In this document: positions 1 to 13,076 of the stretch, in pieces
Position numbering within the stretch: the first letter of the stretch is position 1
Layout of the letters: each line of letters begins with the position of its first letter
Assembly: GCA_965153455.1 (NCBI GenBank)
Contig: OZ234493.1
Location: forward strand, 6,138,001-6,202,000
DNA from: Sphagnum compactum
Lineage: Eukaryota > Bryophyta > Sphagnopsida > Sphagnales
Length of the DNA: 64,000 bases
Direction of reading: 5' to 3'
Position numbers and translations under genes: made by a program
The notes under the pieces: generated by a model
What the model saw: only the letters and a program-made list of their open reading frames with translations
Database searches by the model: none
Told to the model about the DNA's origin: nothing

Positions 1-254
1 CTTTGCATTTTCCACTCCGATTCTTTAACCCGTTGATCCCCCCCTCGTTCCCCTGTTATATATAATTAACTTCTCGCCCCGTGCTGGCCCCCCCCCCCCG
101 CCCGTGCTGGCCCCCCGTTACCAAGCCCTGTCATAGAAAATGCATTGTCCGGTTCTGTCATAGAAAATGCAGAGGCCGGTTCTACAATAGAATTGCAGCA
201 GAATTGTCGTGTCAGACAAACGCACGGACAGACTTACTGAATTAATATAGTAGA
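1..254 (-). mobile_element. Possible Helitron 5' end, partial
   Basis: Read on the minus strand, the sequence from 254 downward begins TCTACTATATTAATTC with an A just outside it (255). This fits the plant Helitron 5' pattern of TC-rich start inserted after A. The following TAAGTCTGTC is shared with the candidate Helitron that starts at 49,639. The rest of the interval holds C-rich runs and a direct repeat of GTCATAGAAAATGCA (about 131 and 158). No Rep/helicase coding is visible and the 3' end lies outside the window, so this is a tentative call based on one terminus. Confidence 0.3.
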
Positions 255-255
255 T

Positions 256-3200
256 ATTATCATGGACATGAAAAGACATATGTTAATTTGCCTTTTCATA
301 TCCATGTTGGAGGGTAGGAAAAGGAGGTACTATTAGGGAAATAGTGAGATAGTTAGTAGGAAAGGAGGTAGTTATTAAGAAAAATGTAAGGTAGTTAGGC
401 TTCGAAGTGAGGTAGTTGCTATTGGAATTGTCTTTGAAATTGTCTAGCAATACCCATACAAATGATTATGCAAAATTAATTGTCCAAGGATGACCATACA
501 AAAAAACTATTCAAAATTTTCTATATACCAATTACTTGAAATTTTTTGCCATTGAAAATTTAAAATTAATGGTACATTTTTTCTCACACAAAAGGGGAGT
601 CCAATCTTTCATGAATGTAAAGCTTTTAGTTTTCAAGTTTTTTAATAATAATTATAAGTTGTGACTTTGGTGAATCTTAGTACTCAAGTGATGTTGTAAA
701 GACTATAATTTCCATGGGTGTTTTGTAATAAGTCTGCACTTTGGTACTTAGAAAATGTTACTAATTTTGAATTATTCATAGTGAAAAAATAAATGTTTAG
801 AAAGATGTCCGTGACAAACTTCTAGAAAGGGACCAAGAAAGGTCACAAATGTCACACATAATTGTTATGTAAAATTTTGCATTCAAAATATAATGATGTA
901 AGTTTTATGTTCATAGCAAACTTTTCAACACTATTTTCACAAAAAAGTTTCCAAAATATTGTACCAAATGACATTTGTCAAAAATTGGAAAATGGTGTTA
1001 CATTTGCCTAAACTTGCAAACATCAAATCATGTAAGTAAACTTAGGAGGTAAGTCCAATTCCTACAATCCAATTTTTCTAAAATATTCATATAGTCCCAA
1101 GAATTATCTAGAAACAAATACTACTAATTGTCACCTAGGCTTGGTGATAAAATTTCAAATGCAAAGTTGTCATAGGCATCACAAAAAATATCAAGTTATG
1201 TCAATTGTCTATCCAATTACATAATCAAAAAAATTGAAAAGATGATAAGGAACCTTTTTGGCTGGCAAAATTTGAAAAACTTAACAATTGGACTTAAATT
1301 GTAGTGTCCTCACTTTAATCATCCATGAAATTAGGGTGCAAGCAAGATATTTTGTACATATTTGTTACCTTTGTTTTCTTATTTGAAAATGCAAAAAAAA
1401 AGAATTTCTCAAACTTATGATTTTTCTCTGGCATTTCAAAACAAGTGAAATTTTTAAATTTTTTTATAGGCATCTCTAACTTCCCCCTAATTTTTCAAAG
1501 CAACTTGTGTCATATCATTTGGACTTGAAAAAATACCTCAAAAGTATCCCCAACAAATGGTCATTTTTTAAAGGTTGGGGATAATTTTAGTTACGAAACC
1601 AAATTCGATTAACCTAAAATATTATATTATAATGTTCATCACATCAATATTGAGGTGGTTGCAAAAGAAATCAAATACTTGCAAAAACATTTCATCTATT
1701 TTCTAGTACTTCAACTTTATTTTTCAAACTGCCACAAATTTTAGGTCCAATTCAAGTACTTGCAAGTAGTTTTTAAAAACATGATTATAACAATTTAACT
1801 TTAGAAGTCCATGCAAACAAGAGTTAAGAAATAATGTACCCCAAGAAAATATTATTATCCCCATAAAATTATCTACTTGTTAGTCTTTTTATTTAAGGAC
1901 CCCAATATTTTTTGTATATTTTACCATGTTTTCAACCATTAGATTTATGGTGAAAAGATTCACCTTTATTACATCTATTTAGGTTTTTGTTGTGGCATCC
2001 AACAAAAAATTGATAGTAACATGACAAAATTTTAAGAGCCTACCCAATTAGTATAATTTCACAAAATGTGGAATGTCCATCACCATTTGCACCATTTTTT
2101 ATTTCATTTTTATAGTATTAAGCCTTAGATTGTATAATGTATTGGCAATAAATGAATGGACTAAAAATCTAAAATCATTTATACTTCCTACACATTCACA
2201 AAAGATGAGGAGAGCCTTGTGTATGGATAGATGTCTAAGTTGTACATGTCAAGAATGTAAATATATTTTGCAACCCACCACTTTAAAACATATAATTAGA
2301 TAACACTTAAATAGAGATTAATATTGTTAAATGATGAAAAACAAGTTGATAGTGTTACACCTTTCACAACTTTGATTTCCTTAATACGGAAGTTTTAATT
2401 GGAAAATTCTATCACTAATCAAATTTATACAACATTATAGTTGAAAACTAATTTGCTTTCATTTGTTTGGAACAAATGTTCCTGGATGTCCATGGCAAAC
2501 TTCTAAGATGGACTAACTTGAAAGGTCACAAATGTCACACATAAATTTGTTCTATAATTTCACATTCATGAACATCCTAATGCAATCCATTTCAAGTGAT
2601 TTTAAGAAGGTTTTAGATTACTTTTTAAGGACTAGACTTTACGAAATCTACTAGTCATTAAGCCTTCAAAATAAGGTAATTGTTTATTTACCCAAAACCT
2701 AGTTGTAAAATGTGTGATATAATCTTGATGAAATCAAGGGTGGATGATCAATCTTTGAGAGATTGATGGGACATGCAAATGACATACAAAACAATTGACC
2801 ATACCCCTAAAGATGTGATAGATTTGAATGATTCTAAAACTTTAAACACTAAAGAACATTCATACCATGTTTATATGATTCCAATGACGATAGTTGCATG
2901 TTCATGCCAACTGTTTATGTGCTTCAACATAATGATGCCTCTTAAGACATGTAAACCAATTTGCTTTGAACCTATGAATGCAAGAGAACAAGATCAATCA
3001 ATTGTTAATAATTTTGCACAAAGCCATTGACACCCACCATGGTGAAAAATCCTAACACAACCAATTTAATAAACAAAGTTTTTTAAAAAAATTAATTGGA
3101 AGCATTAAAGTGAAACAAATTTATTCATATGCTAAAAAAAACATGACAAAGGCTATTGAAAAGGGTAGCCATATGTGACATAGTTAGTTGACCACATAAT

Positions 3201-3770
3201 TGTAGTGAACTTGATTGAAGAAAAAAAAATCAAGAACTTGAGAATTGATATGGAGAAACAAGTTGAATATCTACATTAATAGAAAAATGCAAGATGATAA
3301 TGATCCACAACCAAACATGATAAATGCCATTGATGGGTTCAAACAATGTATTGAACAAGTGGTATTTGTAAGAAACAAAGGTGATACTAGCAACAATGTT
3401 CATGTGTTGCATGACAAAGTAATCAACAACATACAATTATCAACTACACCTACAACAAAAAGACATCTAGATAGGTGAAAGAACTATTGGACGTTATAAA
3501 AGAATAATTACCAATGTTATGTACCAGCAAAATGTAAAATGTGGGAAATTTTTATTCATAAACAAAATGAATCAAAAAATGTGTATGAAGAAATAATCTT
3601 TACACATTGTCATAACCTTTTTTTTGAGGTTGTGACAAAAACAAAAAAAAATGTGTATCAAGTTGAAGAAAAAGTTGAAAACTAATTGCATGAGAATTAT
3701 CCATGGGACTTCAAACAAAGTCCCATAGTGTTGATCACAACATTGATTTTATTTTATTTTATGGGGGGAA
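256..3770. other. AT-rich gene-free stretch with old internal repeats
   Basis: No recognisable gene. Open frames such as 2773-3030 and 3245-3478 have no family resemblance I can name. A stretch of about 100 bases near 801-900 recurs in the same direction near 2481-2585 (shared words include GGTCACAAATGTCACACATAA), so part of this region is a diverged repeat or an old element. I see no transposase, reverse transcriptase or integrase motif here. Confidence 0.5.
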
Positions 3771-4539
3771 TGTCACAACCTTAATTTGGGTGCACAATCA
3801 GCTTTCACAATGGGCAACAAAGTGGCCTTCCTTGAAAAGAAATTCAAAGCTTTCAAATTAGGATTTGGCCCATAAAAAAAGGTCAAGATTTGAGCAAATG
3901 TAAGAGGATGAAAATGCACTCTCACATGAAATGGAAATGTATAAAGTGAAGTGTGTGAGAGTTCAAGGGAAACATTCTTAAGACTCCCAAATTGAACTTT
4001 TATTTTAAGAGTTAAGAATATTAAGGTGTCCTTAAATTTTAACTCGAAGTTTGGGAGATGAAACATTGCCCAAATTGCCCCTTTTAAAACCATTGCAAAG
4101 GTCTTGAAAAGTAATAAAACATTGGATATAATTCCTAAACTTATGATCACCATTTGAAAATTTAAGACAAAAATTGTAAATGTCCCACACATTTAGAATG
4201 CAATTTGGAGGGGAAAATCATGTTCAAACTACTGGCTTGATACAACATTAAACTATAATTTCAAGGGTTATAATATAATGGGGTTGCATGTCTAATGTGG
4301 ATGCATCATGAAGGAGTTATAATTGTTTGAAAGGGTGGGACAAGTTTTGTCCCAATATTGGGAATTCGTCCTAGGAGTCACAAGATTGTTTCCACTTTCA
4401 TGTAGTTCCCATTGCCATGTACAAAATATATTATAAAAAGGATAATGATGATTCTTCCCCCAAGTCTAGGCAATGGTAAATGTTATGAATGTGAATTGCC
4501 CATGGTTTATGAAGATAGTGTCACGACCTTAACTTGGTA
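3771..4539. repeat. Two related TGTCACRACCTTAA starts
   Basis: The word TGTCAC(A/G)ACCTTAA(T/C)TTGG occurs at about 3771 and again at about 4521, 750 bp apart and in the same direction. TGTCACGACC-like words often open LTRs of plant retrotransposons, so these may be two LTR starts or a local duplication. No matching LTR ends or internal coding were found. The open frame 3773-4192 on the minus strand is unrecognised. Confidence 0.2.
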
Positions 4540-4929
4540 TAGTGCATATAAGTGTGCTATAGACCAAGATACCTAGAATTAGCTCCCTCCCTCAATTTGA
4601 AACTCCCTTTTGTTGTATAACAAGTTTATAATAAATAGTTCATTATGAAATACATCTAGTAGGAATGTGACATGTAAATTAAACTTTTTGACTAGCTTTC
4701 AAAATGTCTTATTTTTGGTGTAAATTTTTTAATAATGATAAACCTCCTTTGTTTATGCTTCATGTAGTGCAAAACATCTATAGTATATCAGGTTTCCCCT
4801 CTTCTTTATAAGACATCATGATCCAAGAAATCAAAGGTATCTTTCATTGCCAATTATAGAAGGAGGATTAACACTAATACATTTAATATGAGGAAATAGA
4901 TGACATGGTATATATATTGCATGTTTGTA

Positions 4930-5200
4930 TAATGTTGACCTTCCCATCATTCTACAATCATCGACAATACATAGGAAAAAATAAAATCAATGAAACATTT
5001 GTTACAATCAACTACTATCAAATAAATCATGCTACAACCACTTACTTTTCTAAAGTATTGATCTTTAGCAAAGGGCCTTGAAGGATTCATAATAGAAACA
5101 AGTGTTCCATTGATGACACCTTGTATAAAAGTAAATTGCACCAACTCTTGAATTATGCCATCATTATTTGCATCTTGTTGCAAACAATCTAAATTTTGTT
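4930..5200 (-). pseudogene. PIF/Harbinger transposase fragment
   Basis: The minus strand reads a short piece of a DDE_Tnp_4 (Harbinger) transposase. It contains GVINGTLVSI, then PSRPFAKDQYFRK, then VVDCNKCFIDF. These correspond to the family's first catalytic region (usually IDGT) and the following YxxHKGG..VVDxxxxFxDV block. The D of the usual DGT is N here, the flanking glycines are changed, and the frame ends after about 78 codons. The remainder of the transposase is not detectable. It is a decayed fragment of the same superfamily as the remnant at about 51.0-51.5 kb. Confidence 0.6.
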
Positions 5201-8200
5201 TTGAAGAACAAATTGAAATAAAAACATTTAGAAGGTGCTACGAGACAATAAGATGCAACTTGAAATAATGACAATGTCATGACAAAACTTGGCAAATGAC
5301 TTGAAAGAGATGCAAAACCCAATGTGAAGGAAAAAGGGAAGTTGTGTGCATGCAATATAAAATGAACAATTTGATTACCTTGGTAACCCTAAAAAAAGTA
5401 GGATGAATGTAAATTTAAAATAACAATAAACCTCATCATAAAATTGTTGTAAATTAATTTTTTTAAATTTAATGATCAAAGATTATATATTTTCCATTAA
5501 TGTGCATTATTTTCCAAAATGTGCATTGTTTCAATAGGTTTTTCTAAATGCAAGTAGGGTAAATTGGCCAATGACTCAAAGCTTAGTGTTTCACTCATCA
5601 AGCTTTTGCTCAATATAATTACTTTTTATTTTGGGTTTAAGATGAAATGTAGGTCATTAGATTCTGCACACATTAGCTTTAAAATTGTTTAATTTGGTTT
5701 TAAAATGAGAAAGATATGCTTACACAAAGTTGGGGTGGTAAAAATTGTGAAAAAAATTGCATCAAACACATGGCAATCCATGGGGAATTTGTTTTCCACC
5801 TATCAGCAAATAATAATACCTTAACTACCAAACAATACCTACCTCCATCACTGAGATGAATGAAGAATCCACTAATCAAAATCCTCAAAATTATCGTTTA
5901 GTTTTAAACAAAGGGTGGAAATTTAATTTTGTTTGAAGGTTTGTAAATCTATAACAATAGGTGTATGCACTCCCATTCACCAACAAATTCACAAACGATC
6001 TTCAAAAATTGTGGGTGCCACTCTTCTGTTTTTTCATAATGTGCAAATGTAATATACATTTTTTTTCCTTACCCATATTTTTCCCAAGCTTGGTCAGTTA
6101 TTTGTAGTGTGCTATTGCCAACAATCTAGAACAAAAGCTTTTCATTATGACCTCACCAATACAAAAAAATCAAACAATAACAAAACACATGTTTGAATAA
6201 CTATCCAGGTTGCAATCTATATGAATGTTTTTAAACTAAACCATTTGTACTAGCACAATTGGATTTTCATGTAAGTGAAATATGCGATGGCCTAAAAAAA
6301 ATGCAAAAAAGAACTTGAGTTTTCTTACATGGTTTAGATGTGCACTGATGATGATGATAGGTGCAAGCATATTGCAATTTGTTCCCTTAACAGTTGCCCT
6401 TTCTATAAATTACATGGATCAATTCATGTCCTGCCACCATCTACCGATAAGGTAAAATATGTTTTATCCATTGTTGCGTGGTCTCTTTTCTATATGACAA
6501 AGTAGGGAATGCACACCTACTTTTGTCCTTAAAGGTTTTGCCTGCATGGAGTTTTTATGCCATTGTTTGATTGTTTTTGCAACAAGGCAAAGTTTGGATG
6601 CTTTAGCTTTTTTTAATTGCCCGTATGTCTATGGTTGCCAAAATGGAAGAAATAGAAGTTCCCATCCTCCTTGACTTGCAAGTTGAATTTTATACCATTT
6701 TTTAGGTTTATTGAAAAAGGTTTTGTTTTTATTAGCAAATTATAATGCAATGTGGCTATAGGAGTTCTACACTTGCAAATCAAGGAACTTCTGCTTGTAT
6801 GGGATTATGTTTACAATTTTTAGTTAAACAAATGTGGGATTGCCATATCACTTGACTCACTACTTATAGGTGATTACCATTTTTGTGTGTGTGTTGTGAA
6901 TGGAATGACTTGTCAATGTCATATAAATGTTACATGAACTAACCACGAGATTTAAAAAGGGAAACACCCTTAATTAGAGGTTCTACATTTAGTATTGTCT
7001 TTTGTGCAATAAACAATGTGCATGATAATGGCAAATGCGATTATTCCAATATTAAATCTCTATATGAAGAAGGGGTTTCCACTACCTGTTTTTGCAACAA
7101 TTGACCTCTAGAATGTAGATGCTAGATATGATGATGTTTACATCCTTATTTACAGTGATGTGTACTACAAAGGTGGATACATCAAACCCTTTATTGAACC
7201 TTTACGGGAATTATCATCTACTATACTTTTGTAAAATGGTTTTTTTGAGTGAAATATAAGTGTCATGAAGAAAGGAAATGTGTTATTTCTTGTTGGAAGA
7301 AACAAAGAAAGCATAGGGGCATGGGATGGATAAAACATCAAATTCTAGAAGATCAAGAAGGACCTTTTATGTTCCATAATGTGTTGAAAGTATGCTTGGA
7401 AATTTCTTAGAAAAACATGATATTAATCTTCCCATCCATCTAAGGATTTTGTAGTTTATTAGTATTCTATTCCATCTCATTATGTTGTTTATGTTCATTT
7501 GATCATGTTGGTGGTGATTCTTTGGTGTTCTTGGTCACTAAGCTCTTTTGGAGTTCCTTTATTCCTATGATTCATTCATGTGAAGGTAATATCCTTGTTG
7601 GTTGGTGGCTTTGTGCTATTTGGTAACATTTTGCCTAGTGTTGAACCTCACGTTAAGAGATTGTTCCACATCCAAGATTCATGCCCATGTATTTGTATGG
7701 ATTTGTTTGCATGCTCGTGTGAAAAATCTAATGAAACTTATTACCCATTTCCTTCACAATTTTTGGAGATTAGGGTGTAGCAAACTGTGCTCTAGTTCAT
7801 TTCTCAACTTATCTTTGAACTATTCAATCCACTGCAGACCCCACATTTGCTGCTTTTTTCAATCTCTTCTCTTCCCTTTCCTTTCATTTATATTATTTGA
7901 TTTCCTTTATAGCTACCTTGTCCATGGCCTTTTTTCTGCATGATATATAAGTACCAATCAGATATTAGTACATGGGATTAGGAGTAATCAATTAATGGTT
8001 TTTTTTCCTTTTGTTTGTCTTATAGGTAAACAAGGCAATGAAAACAAGTTGTGCATAGACATGGATCCCTGTGTTAGAGTTGGTGGAGAAAACATAATTT
8101 CTTGCAACACATCAGGGCTGTCATGTATGTTTACAACATTGAACTCCTTTGGCTACTCTTTAATGTTAATAGGGTTACAAGGGATGTTTACATAATAACA

Positions 8201-8449
8201 TCGGTCATGTTCAAAATTGTTAGGAAGATTTTTAGTTGTTGATTGAGAAACCATTTCACCTATATGCAAAAGTTTTATAGATGTACATTTTTCTCCCCAA
8301 TCTTGATTCCGATCAACTTCATCATTTGTTGTGTTGGCTTCACTTCCTTGATCATTGACTAGCTATGTAGTGTATATTTGTGAAGGTTGAGTCTTGCTAT
8401 CCATTGCTTTGGGATTGAAAGGCCATATATAAATGGCCCTAAATATAGA
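5201..8449. other. Gene-free AT-rich stretch
   Basis: Only short open frames are present (for example 7580-7780 and 7602-7943, overlapping in two frames, and 5700-5888 on the minus strand). None shows a domain, signal peptide followed by conserved residues, or a plausible exon set. No RNA gene was recognised. I see nothing further that I can support. Confidence 0.5.
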
Positions 8450-9370
8450 CTAGGTTTTTTTTGTTAGTGATTGCTCCAAAGCTTGATCTACCCACCCAAC
8501 CAATGTTATTTTATCTAGTTCCATATGATTGTTTCTAAACATGGCTAAATCTCTAACCTTTCTGAATGTTGTTTTGAATGGCTTGAAATAAGATACATGG
8601 AGAGCATGTGATGCGTGGGATTGTAGGGTGATCATGTTTAAGCCCATTTCTTGTGCTTGTGATATTGCTTTTAAGGTAACATGATTGCCATGCCCATCTA
8701 GAATTAGCAAGTGTCTATTGTTGAAGGAAACTCCACCTATAACAAATTTCTTAAAAAGAAAGAGGAACTCCTTGAACAAGAAAGAAATCATCCAAGCTTT
8801 TTTTTGCATTGTCATGCAAGTCCATGGTTTGTAGAGTTTATTGTAGTCATCCCACAAATTTTCTCCTATGAAGATGTAGAATCTTAGTAGAATAAATCAT
8901 GTAGCATTCATTGCATAATTTATAATTAACCATTCTTGCAACTTGGGGATGTACTATAAACAACATTTGACCCTTTTTTAGCCATAACCCTTATTCCTAC
9001 CTTTTTGCCACCTTGAATTCCATACATGATCTAGAACACAATTATGTTGATTGTATAATTCTTGTAGGTTAGTGTAGAAAAATTTGCAAGTATTAAGTGT
9101 TAATCCCTATGCTTTATAGACCTCCAATCCTTTTGCTTGGCAAATGTTTAACTTTAGATGCATGTGCTTGAACTAGTACCACCAACTGTTACCTAATATC
9201 CCATCTTGAAACGGTGTAAGCCTTGTTTGTGTCAACTCTGCAACCTTCATCTTCAATTGCTATAGATTATTGGATAGTTCGCATTTTTGCATAGCTAAGG
9301 TCCACTTAATCATTTTAACATTATCTTTTGTTGGGAACACACCTCTTGGCCCCATCTTTTTAGATATGGT
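8450..9370 (-). pseudogene. pogo/Tigger-like DDE transposase pseudogene
   Basis: Reading the minus strand from about 9,370 down, broken frames give a consecutive transposase: a CENP-B/Tc5-type helix-turn-helix piece (VAELTQTRLTPFQDGI then GNSWW, about 9180-9250), a linker with QAKGLEVYKA and LQELYNQHN, a VLDHVWN segment matching the family's DHIWN(x)DETG, then the longest open frame (8450-8857) with LLILDGHGNHVTLKAI, which holds the second catalytic Asp, and QSHASHALHVSYFKPFKT. Several stops and frame changes interrupt it and the DE of DETG is lost. Plant Tigger-like proteins of the DDE_1 superfamily have this order. No intact terminal inverted repeats were identified. Confidence 0.75.
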
Positions 9371-12300
9371 TTTTCCATTCAAGTGGAAAACAAACTTAAA
9401 GGAGTGTTCCATGCTCTATTAACCCTTTTTAATGAATGTGTCCCTCTTTCAACAACATCCATTGTTGTTTTTAGTGCGTCATTTGTCCACATACCTTTTT
9501 TTTACATGTTGCAAATGTTCGATTCAACTGAATTATTGGTCTTTTGTTATTTGATGCAGGTTAAGGGGGTAGATTTTCCTTATTTGTTGAGTGTAGGTCC
9601 AACATGCTTCTTCACCACCTTTGAAGCATAATTAAGTTCATGGTTGGCTTTTTCTTGGTCCCAACCTCCATGAATTCAGTGATGTAAATTTTGGCCCAAT
9701 CAAAAGTATGCCTTTCTTTTTTTTGTACACAACTTAAGAATAAAAAAAAAGCAGTAAGTTTGGAAATTGGGTTAATGCATGTTCTAATAAATGTATAAAA
9801 GAGTACATGAGAGTGTAGAGATCTACAAAGTCCTCCCAAACTAATCAACATCTTCTATTGTTGTGCAGGTTGTCGGACGAAATCTATAAGAATGATTTAT
9901 GTAACCAAGTTGATCCCTTGTTATCTTGAATATTTGTGATCTAACATTTTGGACTACAAATCGTTGAATCCAATGACAATTTAAATAATTTTTGAATCTC
10001 TAATTGTAAATATAATCTATGATATATGTCTTTGGACATTCTTCTACTATGATATTCATATCTAGTTTCTATGGATCTATTTGCTCCTTTACATGTTGTA
10101 TGCTAATTTTCAAATTTTATTTTTGCATAATTACTTGCTCTTCTACATGGTCTATTTTGATATTCAAATATGATTTTTGCAAAACTATTTGTGGAGTTGG
10201 TGCTTCCCTTTCTACTTGTTCTATTTTGATTTTGAGATATGGTTTCTACAAACTTTCCTTCAAACCTGGTTTTTGCAAGAAGAGTTTCAAATTTGACCTA
10301 TCTTCCTTTACTTTCATTGGCAAATTTATATAAATCAAGAACTTTGAACATAGTTGCAATTGTTCTTTTACTTCAGCTCTTAGAGATGACATACTTAGAA
10401 AATATTGAAAGATCAAACTAGTGTTTTGATTTCAATTTATGTATAAACTTGATTTTGCACTAATGTTTTTTGAAAGGAATTATAAATGTTTCAATATAGG
10501 AGGAATCTAAAATAAATTTTCCTTTGGAGGATTAATCAATGGAGTTTTTTTGGATTTGATGACTTGTTGATTTTTGGGCATATGTTTTTGTTAGGATTCA
10601 AGTTATATTTATAAGTAGTTGCATGCCCTTTAAATGTGATAGACAAACTTCCATAACCAAACATTTTTTTTACATTTTCCGTTATTGCTTTTGTGAAACC
10701 AACCCTAATCCAACCATTGGCTTAAAATGCCATATATTTTGCCCTTAATTTATTTCAAAATACACCTATAAACAAACATTCCATACTTGACAATAATATT
10801 AACCATTCCTTTATTTGCAGTTTAATGCTTTAGGTCGTGCTATTACTTTTCCATGACCAAATGGATCACATACATAATGACATTCATTTGAATTAAACAT
10901 ACCAACCACTCTTGCCCTTCAAAATCACACACTAAATCAATATTCCATGTCAATAACTAAAAATAACCGTTTTTTAAAAATATTGGATGTTTGGTCATAA
11001 AAACATTTAAAAATGTTAATAGCTTCACCCATGGTTGTTCACGGATGTCAAGTTGACATGTTAGGGTGTTTGATTATTGGGCTTTGTTTGATGGGGGCAT
11101 TTTTACCCTAGTTGTGAAACTTTTTTTTCATAGCACAAACTTTTGTGTGTTGAAAGTATGTTTTAACATAAAGAAAATAATTTTTAAAATGATGCCCTTA
11201 ATATATAATGATTTTTATATTTCAACTTAACACATCTATTTATGAAGGAAGGTAGTTTGTTTGTTTTGTAATTATGAGATTCACTGAACCAGGATGCTTC
11301 AGATCGTGTCCTTGGCGTCTGTGGAAAGCTCTCGACAAGGCGGGGTGCATGGGCTTGGTTCCATGGCATTTGGACTTGTGCAAACGTTCTTAAATATTGA
11401 ATGATTTTTTCACTGAAAATTAAATTAAATCATAGATAAAAATTTCAGAGGAATTGGAATGTGCCTTTGGTGATCTTGGATAGATCTTCATGAGCAAGAT
11501 TTAATGGAATTTATTTGGTAAGATTTGGATTCAAAATGTGGGAGATATTGATTTTTAAGCGATTTTTGCCACTGAAAATTCAAATAAATTCCAAAAAACC
11601 AGGTTTTGGAAGGGAAAATCAGTTGACAACGTGCTAACACTTGAAAGCTTCCCATTCAATTCAAGCATGATTTCCTTTCATATTTGGTTGTTCAAAAAAT
11701 TGATACATACGTTGCAAAACAATGTTTACATGTTGAGTTTCCCTATTTTGTAATGGGTTCACACTTGAGCCTCGGTCACACTAGTATCTATTTCATTAAG
11801 TTTGTAATGTAAAAATAAGTTTAAACACCATATTAACTAGTCAATTTCGAATGTAATTATTATTCATTTTCTATTTATGTTAATTTTTTTCAAACTTTGT
11901 ATTCATTATTTATCATAGAACTCAATGGAGGACATAATGATTTTGTAATAAAATATAAATAGATTTTGAATTTATAAGTTTTTATGTTTATTATAAAAAA
12001 ATCTCATTTTAAAACTTGATTTTGAAATGTCACCTTCTTGGGTCTACTTTACCATGCCCTCATCCAATAAAATGGAATGGTGGTGATGTGGAGTTTCACC
12101 AAAAAGGAACATTGTGCAAAGTTCCCTTCCATGCATGATGTGAATGTATGACAATGTTAAAGGTGATGATGTTCATCATATCATGTAACTTTGTGTGATG
12201 TGTGGTTGTATGGTGGTAATGATTAGTGACAATAGTGTTAGGGTTCATGTCAAATCCCCTATGGAAATTTTAATGATAAACTATTTTAACATTACACCAA

Positions 12301-13075
12301 TGTGGCATGTGTGGTCGAACACATTGTGTTATTGAATGGAATTGTGAAAAGGCAAATGGTCCACCTTTTAAAACCTAAATCTGAAATAAACTTTCATTAA
12401 AATGTTAATTTTTGGTATTTATTGAATTTATAATGAAAATACTACTCAAAATTCAATATCTCTTGCATATTAAGTCTAAAAATTATGAAATCAAATGTCT
12501 ATGGAACATTTTCCATAGTAACACAAGTGTGCCCCAAATGTTTTAAACTTTTGAGTTTTGATTTCATTGAGATTTCAATGAAAATGTTGTTGAATATTCA
12601 ATAATTCTTGCTTGCAATATGCTTATACATTATGAAACCATGTCAATGCATATATATTCATCAAGTGTTTTTAAATGAAACTAAGAGTGCAAAAGTGAGG
12701 GGATGGGGATGATGTGATTTGGGAGATCTCAACATGACAAAACAAAATAACACAAACAAAACAAACAAATTACGTTCTTTATGTTGGAAATTGACAATAA
12801 AACAATGGGAGAATAGACATGGGAAAAACAAAAAATTATTATGAACTTTCCACCCAATTGTAATATCACACAAATTGTTACAAACTTTATGATATGCCTT
12901 GAGTTTCAACCTATTCTTAAATAATAGTTAAACATCACATGTACACCTTAATATCACATGGACAAAGTCATCATCATCCCATCCACATATTACCCTCCAC
13001 AACTTTCAAGGTGAACATCATATGCAATGAGATATTTTAATAGTACTAACTATTATATTATGTATATTTAATAAT
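9371..13075. other. Gene-free AT-rich stretch
   Basis: No domain or exon structure was recognised. The frame 10,019-10,333 is made of loosely repeated Phe/Cys/Ile-rich phrases (a diverged internal repeat of about 60-90 bp) and is unlikely to be a gene. The frames at 9383-9631 and 9612-9851 overlap on opposite strands and match nothing I know. Confidence 0.45.
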
Positions 13076-13076
13076 T

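Noticed and set aside
3773-4192. 139-codon minus-strand frame
   Set aside because: Phe/Leu-rich with no recognisable motif; the AT-rich surroundings give such frames by chance.
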